Assembly: GCA_031963405.1 (NCBI GenBank)
Contig: JASSUJ010000001.1
Location: 2,046,001 to 2,110,000 of the forward strand
DNA: 64,000 bases
Direction: 5' to 3'
From: JASSUD01 sp031963405
Lineage (GTDB): Bacteria; Pseudomonadota; Gammaproteobacteria; Burkholderiales; Burkholderiaceae
The position numbers and the translations under genes were made by a program. Numbering within the stretch: the first letter of the stretch is position 1; every line of letters begins with the position of its first letter. Shown here piece by piece: positions 33,150 through 41,416 of the stretch. The notes under the pieces were generated by a model. It was not told where the DNA came from and ran no database searches. It saw nothing but the letters and a program-made list of their open reading frames with translations.

Positions 33150-34985
33150 ATGAAAATAAATATTTGGCGCATCATCGCGTTAGTCGTTTTATTGATATCT
33201 GCTACCCCATCTGTACAAGCTGCCCCGATTCATTGGAAAAACAATCGCATTCATTATTCAGTCGAAGGCAAGCCGCTTAAGGATGTATTGCGCGATTTCA
33301 CGGCGAGTCAGGGGATTGCCGCTTCGGTGGCACCCACGGTAGACGGCATGGTGGGCGGCAAATTTGATATGCCTCCGCAAGCTTTTTTGGATACCTTGGC
33401 CTCTTCATTTGGCTTCGTTTGGTATTACGACGGCGCTTTACTGAGCATTTCAGCTGCCAGCGACATAAAAAGCGTAGTCCTGCGCTTAAATTACGCCAGC
33501 ATGGACGAATTGCGCATGACGCTTGATCGCCTCGGCCTTTCTGATACGCGTTACCCCATTGTTTTTGATGATCTGCAGCATACCGCCGTTGTCAGTGGCC
33601 CACCTTACTACCTTCAGCTAGTTTCAAATATTGCGCAGGGCATGGATCGTAATGCTAGCCAAGTGTTAGGCACGCAGATTCGCGTTTTTAAGCTGCGCCA
33701 TGCGTGGGCGGCTGATCGCAATGTGGATATTAGCGGCAAATCGGTCCGGGTTCCGGGCGTGGCCAGCGTGCTTGATAGTTTGTTTGGCAGAACCAAGAAC
33801 GTTGGGGGCACGCCAAACTTATCTGTGGCTAATTTAAGGAGAACGTCGCCATTATCTGATGTCGATGGGGCAACAGGTGGCCCTGGCCCGATGTTGCCAG
33901 CGATGAATGCAGGCGGTAACAACAGCGTGCTGCCGCCGTTGCCACAAAATTTTGGTAACGATTCGGCGCTTGGCAATATACCGGTTGGCGATCAGCTCAA
34001 TCAGCTGTTTCCAGGTGCGCCAGCTATGCCCGGCGGCGGTGGCGGTAATCCTGGTCTGGATGGGCTCACTGCCTCGAGAAACCCTTCAGGAGGTAGTTCT
34101 GCTGAATCCATGCTACCTGTGATTCAGGCGGATGCCCGCACCAACTCTATCTTGATTCGTGATGTACCTGCCCGTATGGAGCAGTATCTACCCATCATCG
34201 AAACGCTTGATGTAAAGCCCAGATTGATTGAGATTCAGGCCACTATTATTCAGATCGATGATGGCGCCTTACAACAATTAGGCGTGGATTGGCGTGCGCA
34301 TAGCGGGCGTGCAGATTTTCAGCTGGGTACGGGCAACCAGCAGCAATTGACTTTTGCTGGCGGGCTTAACCCGCAATTTGGCAGCGCGCCGATTGGCCCA
34401 GGAGGCGGCAATCAGCAGAGCGTTAATCTCACTCCCGTGGGTGGCTCGCTGACTACTGTGTTGGGTGATGCCGGCCGTTATTTAATGGCGCGCATTAATG
34501 CACTTGAGCAGACCAACCAAGCCAAGATCGAGGCCAGTCCAAAAGTAACGACGCTCGATAACATCGAAGCGGTAATGGACAATCGGCAGCGGATGTTTGT
34601 CCAGGTCCGAGGCTATACGGCTGGCAACCTTTATGAGATTTCGACCGGCGTCTCGCTGCGGGTACTGCCAATGGTTGTGGAAGAAAATAATCAAACCCAA
34701 ATTAAGCTTGAAGTGAGTATTGAAGATGGGCAATTTTCCAAGATGCAAACCACCGATACATTGCCCCTCGTCACGACCAGTCAAATCAAAACACAGGCCT
34801 TTGTTACCCAAGGTCAAAGTCTGCTGATTGCTGGCTATCGTAAGAGTGAAATGTCGGACAGCACCAGCGGCATTCCTGTGCTTTCAAAAATTCCTCTGCT
34901 TGGTGCGCTGTTTCGCTACAACAATAAAAACCAGGCCCATCGAGATCAATTATTTCTGTTGTCGCCGCGTGTGATTGATTTATAA
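33150..34985 (+). CDS. sctC: Type III outer membrane secretin SctC (HrcC)
   Basis: 611 residues. The signal peptide ends near SVQAAP (residue 25). N0 domain: GKPLKDVLRDFTASQGIAAS, residues 40-110. N3-type domains cover residues 105-360 with a Gly/Pro/Asn-rich insert between about 235 and 320 (GGNNSVLPPLPQNF, then PGGGGGNP). The secretin core lies at about 380-610 with VNLTPVGGSL, a long KIEASPKVTTLDN strand, IAGYRKSEM and IPVLSKIPLLGALF, ending LFLLSPRVIDL. It forms the outer membrane channel. No pilotin gene is seen nearby. Confidence 0.95.
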   Translation: MKINIWRIIALVVLLISATPSVQAAPIHWKNNRIHYSVEGKPLKDVLRDFTASQGIAASVAPTVDGMVGGKFDMPPQAFLDTLASSFGFVWYYDGALLSISAASDIKSVVLRLNYASMDELRMTLDRLGLSDTRYPIVFDDLQHTAVVSGPPYYLQLVSNIAQGMDRNASQVLGTQIRVFKLRHAWAADRNVDISGKSVRVPGVASVLDSLFGRTKNVGGTPNLSVANLRRTSPLSDVDGATGGPGPMLPAMNAGGNNSVLPPLPQNFGNDSALGNIPVGDQLNQLFPGAPAMPGGGGGNPGLDGLTASRNPSGGSSAESMLPVIQADARTNSILIRDVPARMEQYLPIIETLDVKPRLIEIQATIIQIDDGALQQLGVDWRAHSGRADFQLGTGNQQQLTFAGGLNPQFGSAPIGPGGGNQQSVNLTPVGGSLTTVLGDAGRYLMARINALEQTNQAKIEASPKVTTLDNIEAVMDNRQRMFVQVRGYTAGNLYEISTGVSLRVLPMVVEENNQTQIKLEVSIEDGQFSKMQTTDTLPLVTTSQIKTQAFVTQGQSLLIAGYRKSEMSDSTSGIPVLSKIPLLGALFRYNNKNQAHRDQLFLLSPRVIDL

Positions 34986-35008
34986 AAAATAAATATAAGA
35001 ATAAAACT

Positions 35009-35449
35009 ATGAAACGTTTTTCACGCCTTCTGTTAATCACTAGCCTGGCTATCGCTTGCTTACCTTTAAAGCGAGTTATCGCCGCTCCGCTACTTATCCA
35101 ACCCGTATCGACCGAAGCCAGTGCTCAAACGATGCAATTAGCTACTTTGCCCAGAGAAGAGTTATGCCAGTATCAAAACATGAGCGGTGCTGGCCGCAGG
35201 TATGGGCATGCCAATTGGTGCTGGGAGCAAAAAGACAGGGATAAAAAACAGCAGATTAAAAAAGAGCAAGATAAAAAAGAGTGGAATAGAAAAGCTTGGG
35301 AAAAAGACCGCCAAAATAAAGAGTACTGGGATAAAAAAACGCAAGAACGAGAGTATTTCAATAAGCAATATTGGGATAGAAAATACTGGGACAAAAAACA
35401 GCGAGATAGAGAATATTGGGAAAGAAGAGAGCGTGCGAGAGGGAGGTAA
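35009..35449 (+). CDS. Exported, highly charged repeat protein next to sctC
   Basis: 146 residues, 23 bp after sctC on the same strand and probably co-transcribed. The signal peptide (KRFSRLLLITSLAIACLPLK) has a likely cut after VIA. A short mature region with two cysteines (ELCQYQNMSGAGRRYGHANW, then CW) is followed by about 70 residues built from imperfect repeats of D/E-Y/W-(W)-(D/E)-(K/R)-K (EYWDKK, QYWDRKYWDKK, REYWERRE). I do not recognise the family. The tail should be an extended or helical, very basic-acidic rod. The C-terminal repeats look freshly expanded. Confidence 0.75.
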   Translation: MKRFSRLLLITSLAIACLPLKRVIAAPLLIQPVSTEASAQTMQLATLPREELCQYQNMSGAGRRYGHANWCWEQKDRDKKQQIKKEQDKKEWNRKAWEKDRQNKEYWDKKTQEREYFNKQYWDRKYWDKKQRDREYWERRERARGR

Positions 35450-35475
35450 CATTAAATCTTAACTACTCCATTTAA

Positions 35476-35530
35476 TTAAATACGGACTCCCCAACACAAC
35501 CTCTGCAATCTGTTGGGGTTCTGTATTTAA
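35476..35530 (+). terminator. AT-flanked hairpin after the sctC transcript (family B repeat)
   Basis: TTAAATACGGACTCCCCAAC and GTTGGGGTTCTGTATTTAA pair over about 20 bp around a 14-base loop, 26 bp past the stop. The GTTGGGGTT word is shared with the other family B sites. Confidence 0.7.
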
Positions 35531-35610
35531 TTCAAGTTGCCGCCCAACCTACGTTGACTAGTGTACTGTTTGCGCTGGCGTTTCTCGCTTGCGCTTGATT
35601 CAGTGTTTTC

Positions 35611-35759
35611 TTAGAACCTATCTACAGATTGTCTAAAAGGCTGTCAGTCGGGGGAGGCCGGAGCGGAGGAACCTTCGTTACCGTGGGTGTACATGAGGAT
35701 TCCGAGCACCGCCCGACCTCGGATCACGGCCTTTTAGGCAATTTGTAGACAGGTTCTTA
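35611..35759. repeat. Long palindromic repeat (family A2)
   Basis: The outer arms TTAGAACCTATCTACAGATT and (other strand) TAAGAACCTGTCTACAAATT pair, as do CTAAAAGGC / GCCTTTTAG inside. The core includes GTGTACATGAGGATTCCGAGC, as in the unit at 18887-19033. It lies in the gap before ligA. Confidence 0.8.
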
Positions 35760-35833
35760 GCCGTATGGTCAGATCTCGCAGCCAGCTTAGCCTGCGATAA
35801 TGCGCTGAGTTGAACTCTCTTTTCTATATTTCT

Positions 35834-37876
35834 ATGGTCAATATTCTCCCGGAGTCGGGCTTAGCCGAGTTAGCGGCGCGTGCGATGTGGTTGCGCACCG
35901 AAATTGCCCGGCATGATTATGCTTATTATGTGCTGGACGCCCCTGAGGTGCCGGATGCTGAATATGACAAGCTATTTGCTGAGCTGCAGCAAATAGAGGT
36001 TGATCATCCAATCTTAAGTACCCCCGATTCTCCAACAAGGCGCGTGAGTGGCAAAGTTGCTGAAGGGTTTCATCCTGTCACCCATTCTGTGCCGATGTTG
36101 TCTTTGCAAAATGGCTTTAATGAAACCGAGATCGAAGCCTTTGATAAGCGTTGCGCGACACTGCTAGGTCATGCAGAAATTGAATATGCCTGCGAATTAA
36201 AGTTTGATGGATTAGCTATCTCATTGCGCTATGTCGATGGAATATTGACGCAGGCAGCAACCCGCGGTGATGGGTCGACCGGGGAAGATGTTACAGACAA
36301 TGTGCGCACGATGCGTTCAATTCCTCTGCGCTTAAAAGGCGAGCATGCCCCTAAGTTAATTGATGTGCGTGGTGAAGTGCTGATGCTCAAGCGTGACTTC
36401 GCGGCACTTAATGAACGTCAGCGTGCCGCCGGACAACGCGAATTCGCTAACCCGCGTAATGCCGCTGCTGGCAGTTTGCGCCAATTTGATTCGAAAATAA
36501 GTGCGCAGCGCTCGCTGGTATTTTTTGCTTACGGAATTGGTGTGTTAGAAGGCGCTAGCATGCCTCCCACTCACGCAGCTTTACTAGATTGGTATGGGCA
36601 GCTAGGTTTGCCTGTTTGTCGTGAGCGTGCAGTCGTGCAGGGCGCAGCCGGATTGTTTGATTTTTTTCACGCAATTGGTGCACGGCGCGAGGCCTTGCCG
36701 TATGAAATAGATGGCGTGGTTTATAAAGTGAATCAACGTGCAGAACAAGAAGCGCTTGGCTTTGTTTCACGTGCGCCGCGCTTTGCGCTGGCGCATAAAT
36801 TTGCACCGCAAGAAGCGCTCACGACCTTGCTTGATATTGAGGTGAATGTGGGGCGTACTGGAGCAGTCACGCCGATTGCGCGTTTGGCGCCAGTATCTGT
36901 AGGCGGCGTAAAAGTCAGTAACGCCACTTTGCACAACGAAGACGAAATACAGCGTAAAGATATTCTGATTGGTGACACCGTCATTGTGCGGCGTGCTGGG
37001 GACGTTATTCCTGAGGTAGTGAGAGCACTGATAGAGCGTCGACCTGCTGATGCGCGTCACTTCCAGATGCCAAGCCACTGCCCAGTATGCGGCTCAGTGA
37101 TTCAACGTTTGCCAGACGAAGCGGTGGCGCGTTGCATCGGCGGCCTTGTTTGTGCTGCACAACGTAAGCAGGCGCTGTGGCATTTTGCGCAAAGGCGCGC
37201 GCTGAATATTGATAAGTTGGGTGTAAAAACGCTTGATCAGTTAGTAGAACAACAACTGGTGCGCACGCCAGCTGATCTATTTAAGCTAGACCTCGCAACG
37301 CTTACTGAGCTTGATCGTTTTGCTGAAAAATCGGCGCAAAATTTACTTGCCTCACTGCAGCATGCAAAACACACCACCTTGGCACGCTTTATTTATGCGC
37401 TAGGTATTCGCCATATCGGCGAGGCGACGGCTAAAGCATTAGCTCAATATTTTGGTTCGCTGGCGCGGATCATGCAGGCCACGACCGATGAATTTCTTGA
37501 AGTGTCCGATGTTGGGCCAACAGTGGCCGCCTCGCTCGTACAATTTTTTGCTGAGCCACACAATCTGGAAGTCATCGAGCAATTGCAGGCAGCGGGCGTC
37601 AGCTGGCCAGAAGGGCCAGGTATAACCAAGCAAGCTGAGGCACCCTTGAGCGGGATGACAGTGGTATTAAGTGGATCCTTACCAAACTTCACACGCGAGC
37701 AAGCCAAGGAAAAACTCGAGGCTGCAGGCGCCAAAGTGGCAAGCGCAGTTTCCGCAAAAACCGCCTATCTGATTGCTGGTGAAGACCCTGGTAGCAAACT
37801 CGCTAAGGCTGAGGAATTGGGGATACCAGTATTAGACGAAGCCGGCATGTGCCAACTTTTGGGAGGTGTTCAATAA
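35834..37876 (+). CDS. ligA: NAD-dependent DNA ligase
   Basis: 680 residues from ATG 35834, the start that fits the family (an ATG eight codons upstream is possible). The nucleotidyl lysine lies in CELKFDGLAISLRY, with RGDGSTGEDVTDNVRT after it. Then come the OB fold (VNVGRTGAVTPIARLAPV), the Cys4 zinc finger (CPVCGSVI, then RCIGGLVC), HhH repeats (YALGIRHIGEATAKALA) and a BRCT domain (GMTVVLSGSLPNFTREQAKE). The last codons and the TAA stop lie inside the left arm of a palindromic repeat, so the extreme C-terminus (LLGGVQ) may have been replaced. Confidence 0.97.
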   Translation: MVNILPESGLAELAARAMWLRTEIARHDYAYYVLDAPEVPDAEYDKLFAELQQIEVDHPILSTPDSPTRRVSGKVAEGFHPVTHSVPMLSLQNGFNETEIEAFDKRCATLLGHAEIEYACELKFDGLAISLRYVDGILTQAATRGDGSTGEDVTDNVRTMRSIPLRLKGEHAPKLIDVRGEVLMLKRDFAALNERQRAAGQREFANPRNAAAGSLRQFDSKISAQRSLVFFAYGIGVLEGASMPPTHAALLDWYGQLGLPVCRERAVVQGAAGLFDFFHAIGARREALPYEIDGVVYKVNQRAEQEALGFVSRAPRFALAHKFAPQEALTTLLDIEVNVGRTGAVTPIARLAPVSVGGVKVSNATLHNEDEIQRKDILIGDTVIVRRAGDVIPEVVRALIERRPADARHFQMPSHCPVCGSVIQRLPDEAVARCIGGLVCAAQRKQALWHFAQRRALNIDKLGVKTLDQLVEQQLVRTPADLFKLDLATLTELDRFAEKSAQNLLASLQHAKHTTLARFIYALGIRHIGEATAKALAQYFGSLARIMQATTDEFLEVSDVGPTVAASLVQFFAEPHNLEVIEQLQAAGVSWPEGPGITKQAEAPLSGMTVVLSGSLPNFTREQAKEKLEAAGAKVASAVSAKTAYLIAGEDPGSKLAKAEELGIPVLDEAGMCQLLGGVQ

Positions 37877-38163
37877 GTCGGGAGCGGCGTCATTTCTCCT
37901 CGCCGTACTAGCGTACTGTCTTCGTCGGCATTCCTTGCTCGCGACTTATTGAACACCTCCCAGGGTGTGTTGAGTAAGTCGGGAGCGGCATCATGCCTCC
38001 TTGCCGTACTAACGTACTGGCAGCAAAGACATTCCTTGCTCGCGACTTATTGAATACTTCCCATGATGGGTTAAATAAGCCGGGAACGTTGTCATGTCTG
38101 CTTGCCGCGCTAGTGTATTGGCGATAAACGCATTGCTTATGCGTGGTTTATTCAGTGCTGTCG
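37861..38163. repeat. Tandem array of three palindromic repeat units (family A)
   Basis: Units at about 37861-37961, 37962-38062 and 38063-38163 are each about 100 bp. All share a left arm with AATAAGTCGGGAGCGGC or a variant, a core CTTGCCGTACTA-CGTACTG, then GACATTCCTTGCTCGCGACT and a right arm TATTGAACACCTCCC or similar. Units 1 and 2 are closest; unit 3 has diverged. The first arm carries the ligA stop. Confidence 0.88.
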
Positions 38164-38201
38164 TTAGAGAAAATTTAGGTAAGTTGCGCTAGGGAGACTA
38201 A

Positions 38202-38747
38202 ATGATTCACGAAATTCTAAAAATGGGTGACCCGCGTTTGTTGCAGGTCGCGCAGCCCGTTGAGCAATTCGATACACCAGCTCTGCACACCCTCATTGCC
38301 GATATGTTCGAGACAATGCGAGCCACACAGGGAGTAGGGCTGGCTGCGCCACAAATTGGCGTTGATCTGCAAGTGATGGTTTTTTGTGTAGAAAGCAATC
38401 AGCGCTATCCACAAGCACCCTCAGTACCTGAGACGGTGCTGATTAATCCAGTGCTGACGCCACTTACGCAGGAGACAGAAGAAGGTTGGGAAGGCTGTTT
38501 GTCAGTGCCGGGGTTACGTGGAGCGGTTAATCGCTATGCCATGATTCGTTATCAAGGCATGGATGTAATGGGTAAACCGATTGACCGTGTTGTTGAAGGG
38601 TTTCACGCTCGGGTAGTGCAACATGAATATGATCATTTAATCGGCAAATTATATCCAATGCGCATTACCGATTTCTCAAAGTTCGGCTTCACTGACGTTT
38701 TATTTCCCGCCACTAATGCAAAAGTTGGTGAAGAAGTTGATAGCTAA
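38202..38747 (+). CDS. def: Peptide deformylase
   Basis: 181 residues. It removes the N-formyl group from nascent proteins using a bound metal. All three motifs are present: GVGLAAPQIG (residues 45-54), EGCLSVPGLRG (Cys ligand) and QHEYDHLIG (two His ligands and catalytic Glu). The ATG has GGGAGA upstream. It is convergent with map, which acts next on the same N-termini. Confidence 0.96.
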   Translation: MIHEILKMGDPRLLQVAQPVEQFDTPALHTLIADMFETMRATQGVGLAAPQIGVDLQVMVFCVESNQRYPQAPSVPETVLINPVLTPLTQETEEGWEGCLSVPGLRGAVNRYAMIRYQGMDVMGKPIDRVVEGFHARVVQHEYDHLIGKLYPMRITDFSKFGFTDVLFPATNAKVGEEVDS

Positions 38748-38764
38748 GTGCAAAAAACTCTTGC

Positions 38765-38810
38765 TAGTTCGTAAGTTGAGGTTCCTTCGTCACTTCCAAC
38801 TTACGAACTA
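38765..38810. terminator. Bidirectional hairpin between def and map
   Basis: TAGTTCGTAAGTTG and CAACTTACGAACTA are an exact 14-bp inverted repeat with an 18-base loop, placed midway between two convergent genes (18 bp past def, 9 bp past map). The loop TTCCTTCGTCACTT resembles family B sites. Confidence 0.75.
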
Positions 38811-38818
38811 AGTTGTGA

Positions 38819-39619
38819 CTACACCGCGGCTTCTATAGGCGCCGGTGAATTGGCTGATACGGTAAGTACTTCGTAGCCGGATTCAGTCACCAAGACAGTG
38901 TGTTCCCATTGGGCGGAAAGGCTGCGATCGCGCGTTTTGACGGTCCATTGATCCGGCATGGTGCGGATTTCGCGACGACCCGCATTAATCATTGGCTCAA
39001 TGGTAAAAATCATGCCGGCTTTGATTTCAATGCCTTTGCCGGGTTGGCCGTAGTGCAGAATTTGTGGCTCTTCATGAAATACTTTGCCAATGCCATGCCC
39101 GCAATATTCGCGCACCACGCTATAGCCTTGTGCTTGTGCATGCTGTTGAATCGCATAGCCAATATTGCCTAAATGAGCACCAGGACGGACTTGATGGATG
39201 CCGCGCCACATGCACTCATAAGTCACTTGAGACAGTCGAGTGGCGACAATTGAGCCTTTGCCCACTATAAACATCCGGCTGGTATCGCCGAAATAGCCAT
39301 TTTTGACGACCGTAACATCAATGTTCAGCGCGTCGCCATTTTTTAGTACTTTCTCGCCCGGAATGCCGTGGCAAATAACGTCATTCACTGAAATGCACGT
39401 CGCTTTTGGGTAAGGAGGGTAACCGGGCGGCTGATAGTTAAGTGGGGCGGGGATGGTTTGTTGCTCATTGAGCATATACATATGGCACAGGTGGTCTAGC
39501 TCGCCCGTTGTAATGCCTGCGGTTACAAACGGCGTAATGTAATCAAGCACTTCGCTGGCAAGCCGGCCGGCGATCCGCATTTGTGCAATATCATGTTCGT
39601 TTTTGATGGTAATAGTCAT
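38819..39619 (-). CDS. map: Methionine aminopeptidase, type I
   Basis: 266 residues. It removes the initiator methionine. The metal-binding residues are visible in order: ALNIDVTVVKNGYFGDTSRM (two Asp), GHGIGKVFHEEP (His), FTIEPMIN (Glu) and QWEHTVLVT (Glu). ICHGIPGEKVL is the substrate histidine region. The standalone gene is divergent from the rpsB operon; in many relatives map lies just upstream of rpsB, as here. Confidence 0.97.
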   Translation of the reverse strand: MTITIKNEHDIAQMRIAGRLASEVLDYITPFVTAGITTGELDHLCHMYMLNEQQTIPAPLNYQPPGYPPYPKATCISVNDVICHGIPGEKVLKNGDALNIDVTVVKNGYFGDTSRMFIVGKGSIVATRLSQVTYECMWRGIHQVRPGAHLGNIGYAIQQHAQAQGYSVVREYCGHGIGKVFHEEPQILHYGQPGKGIEIKAGMIFTIEPMINAGRREIRTMPDQWTVKTRDRSLSAQWEHTVLVTESGYEVLTVSANSPAPIEAAV

Positions 39620-40151
39620 GATGGATAAGAGCGAAAGTAGGGGTCTGAAAGGCGCAGGCTATGAACCAAGTTGCGGTATTGAGTGACGCATTATCGCATT
39701 GTTTGTTTTCTTTTTTATCAGGAAGAGTCTGCTTGCCTAGCAGCAGTGGACTGCATACTTGGGGCTTTTTTATTGTTTTTCGCAGCAATTTTGATAAGGC
39801 TGCTACCAATTCATCTTTGGCCCTATGGCTTGCGCCAATGCTATAATCCGCGCCTTAGTACTTGTTTAAAAAAACGCAAAAAACTTTGCGGCGGCGCTAA
39901 CCGCTTATGTATGGCGCTTTTCGCCAGAGTTTTTTCGCTATTTAAGCAAGCGCTAACGGTGTGCTGCAGCTATTACCTAAGCAGTTTTTGTATCTCTTCG
40001 ATTTGCAAAGGCTGAGCATTATTGGAATTTCTGCGCTATCTGGTAAGTACTGAAGTCGCTTTCAGCGGCTATAAAATAAATGAAAACGTTACGAATCAGC
40101 GCATCCGGGGTGTTTGTGGATAGGTTGCTTAATGTAATTTAAGGCAATCCG
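39620..40151. other. Leader/promoter region between map and rpsB
   Basis: No convincing gene. The short plus frame at 39661-39846 overlaps the rpsB promoter and has no ribosome site. A perfect TATAAT lies at 39842-39847. The transcript would carry a leader of about 450 bases before rpsB, long enough for S2 autoregulation, but I could not recognise the conserved rpsB leader fold. Confidence 0.45.
39842..39847 (+). promoter_or_regulatory. -10 hexamer of the rpsB-tsf promoter
   Basis: A perfect TATAAT with TTGGCC 19 bp upstream as a poor -35. It precedes the rpsB leader and is followed by a GC-rich CCGCGCC discriminator, common in stringently controlled promoters. Confidence 0.55.
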
Positions 40152-40254
40152 AGGAAGCGCTGAATAAATCGCGGGCAAGGAATGCCTTTGCTGTCAGTAC
40201 AACTAGTACGGCAAGCAGGCATGACGCCGCTTCCGGTTTATTCAGTGTTTTCCT
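40152..40254. repeat. Palindromic repeat (family A), 47 bp before rpsB
   Basis: AGGAAGCGCTGAATAAATCGC and (other strand) AGGAAAACACTGAATAAACC form the arms; the core has GGCAAGGAATGCC, then AGTACAACTAGTACGGCAAG. It is inverted relative to the ligA array and lies inside the rpsB leader. Confidence 0.85.
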
Positions 40255-40301
40255 GACAAATGTCGCAGCTGGTTTTAGGCTTAACCCTTTGGAGACTTTC
40301 C

Positions 40302-41066
40302 ATGTCTGAAGAATTATTCAGTATTAAGATTTACGATCTTCTAAAAGATACCGTGCATTTAGGGCACCAAACGCGCTTTGGTCATCCTAAGATGGCTCCT
40401 TATCTGGCCACTCAGCACAACAAGATTCATATTATTAATCTTGAAAAAACAGTGCCGATGTTTAAAGAGGCACTGAAATATGCACGTCAAGTGTCAGCAC
40501 AGCGCGGCACAATTTTGTTTGTGTGTACCAAGCGTCAGGGACGTGACATCATCGCTGAAGAAGCAAGCCGAGCAGGCATGCCTGTTATCAATAGTCGCTG
40601 GTTAGGCGGCACGTTGACTAACTTCCGCACCCTCAACAAGTCGGTTAAAAAACTCAAAGAAATGCAAGCAGCAGTCGCCGCCGGTGAGCTTGAGGGCATG
40701 AGCAAAAAAGAAGGCCTGATGTTTGAGCGCAAAATGCTCAAATTGGAAAAGGCGATTGGTGGTGTGCAGGATATGCAAGGCATTCCAGATGCAATTTTTG
40801 TGATTGATGCGGGTTATCACAAAATTGCGTTAGCAGAAGCGCAAAAGCTCGGTGTACCCGTGATCGCAGTGGTCGATACAAATCATTCGCCAGAAGGCAT
40901 TGATTATGTGATTCCAGGCAATGATGATGCGCGCCGTGCAATTAAATTGTATGCACGCAAAATGGCTGATGCGATTTTGGAAGGCCGTTCACAATCCGTG
41001 AAAAATGTCGTGGAAGCTGTGCGTGGTGAAGCAGGCGATGAGTTTGTTGAATTAGAAGAGGTTTAA
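40302..41066 (+). CDS. rpsB: 30S ribosomal protein S2
   Basis: 254 residues starting at ATG 40302 behind GGAGAC; an upstream GTG-type extension of 14 codons is unlikely. The S2 signature LGHQTRFGHPKMAPYL appears near residue 20, IHIINLEKTVP, RWLGGTLTNFRT at about 100, and PVIAVVDTNHSPEGIDYVIP at about 185. It is the first gene of the translation block. Confidence 0.98.
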   Translation: MSEELFSIKIYDLLKDTVHLGHQTRFGHPKMAPYLATQHNKIHIINLEKTVPMFKEALKYARQVSAQRGTILFVCTKRQGRDIIAEEASRAGMPVINSRWLGGTLTNFRTLNKSVKKLKEMQAAVAAGELEGMSKKEGLMFERKMLKLEKAIGGVQDMQGIPDAIFVIDAGYHKIALAEAQKLGVPVIAVVDTNHSPEGIDYVIPGNDDARRAIKLYARKMADAILEGRSQSVKNVVEAVRGEAGDEFVELEEV

Positions 41067-41116
41067 TTGCTGCGTACCGATGGCTAAGCGTGAGCGCTTA
41101 GCCAGCAAAGTTAAGG

Positions 41117-41209
41117 CAGCGCTGCATCAAGTGTGAGTCTGCATGTCGATGCAGGGAAAGTAGGGCAAGCAGGCATAACGCCGCTCCCGACTTATATCAG
41201 TGCTTCCTT
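41117..41209. repeat. Degenerate palindromic repeat (family A)
   Basis: It retains GGGCAAGCAGGCATAACGCC and CCGACTTATATCAGTGCTTCC, the right half of the unit at 40152-40254. The left half is decayed. Confidence 0.6.
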
Positions 41210-41229
41210 AATTGGAATTGGTAGAAAAG

Positions 41230-41251
41230 AGGGGGCTTATGGCCCCTTTTT
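41230..41251 (+). terminator. Terminator or attenuator between rpsB and tsf
   Basis: The stem AGGGGGC(C)/GGCCCCTT with a TTAT loop is followed by seven T residues. It would limit read-through from rpsB to tsf. A second hairpin with AGAACTTGTTTACG / CGTAGGCAGGCTCTTA arms lies at 41321-41366. Confidence 0.8.
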
Positions 41252-41416
41252 TTAAGTTATCGCTTAAGTGAATATTGTTAGCAGTAAAGAGATGAGCTGC
41301 AGCAGTTCGCAAAGTTTATTAGAACTTGTTTACGGCCTTTTAGGAAGATCGTAGGCAGGCTCTTAGACAGACGTAAGTTTGTCTGATTTCTGGTCCCTGA
41401 TTGAGAGGAGTAAAAA

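Noticed and set aside
35162..35452. Long minus-strand frames opposite the 35009-35449 gene
   Set aside because: They arise from the Lys/Glu-rich repeats read backwards as Phe/Leu/Ser; the plus frame has a signal peptide and follows sctC.
39661..39846. Short ORF upstream of rpsB
   Set aside because: It spans the TATAAT promoter of rpsB, has no ribosome site and no recognisable composition.
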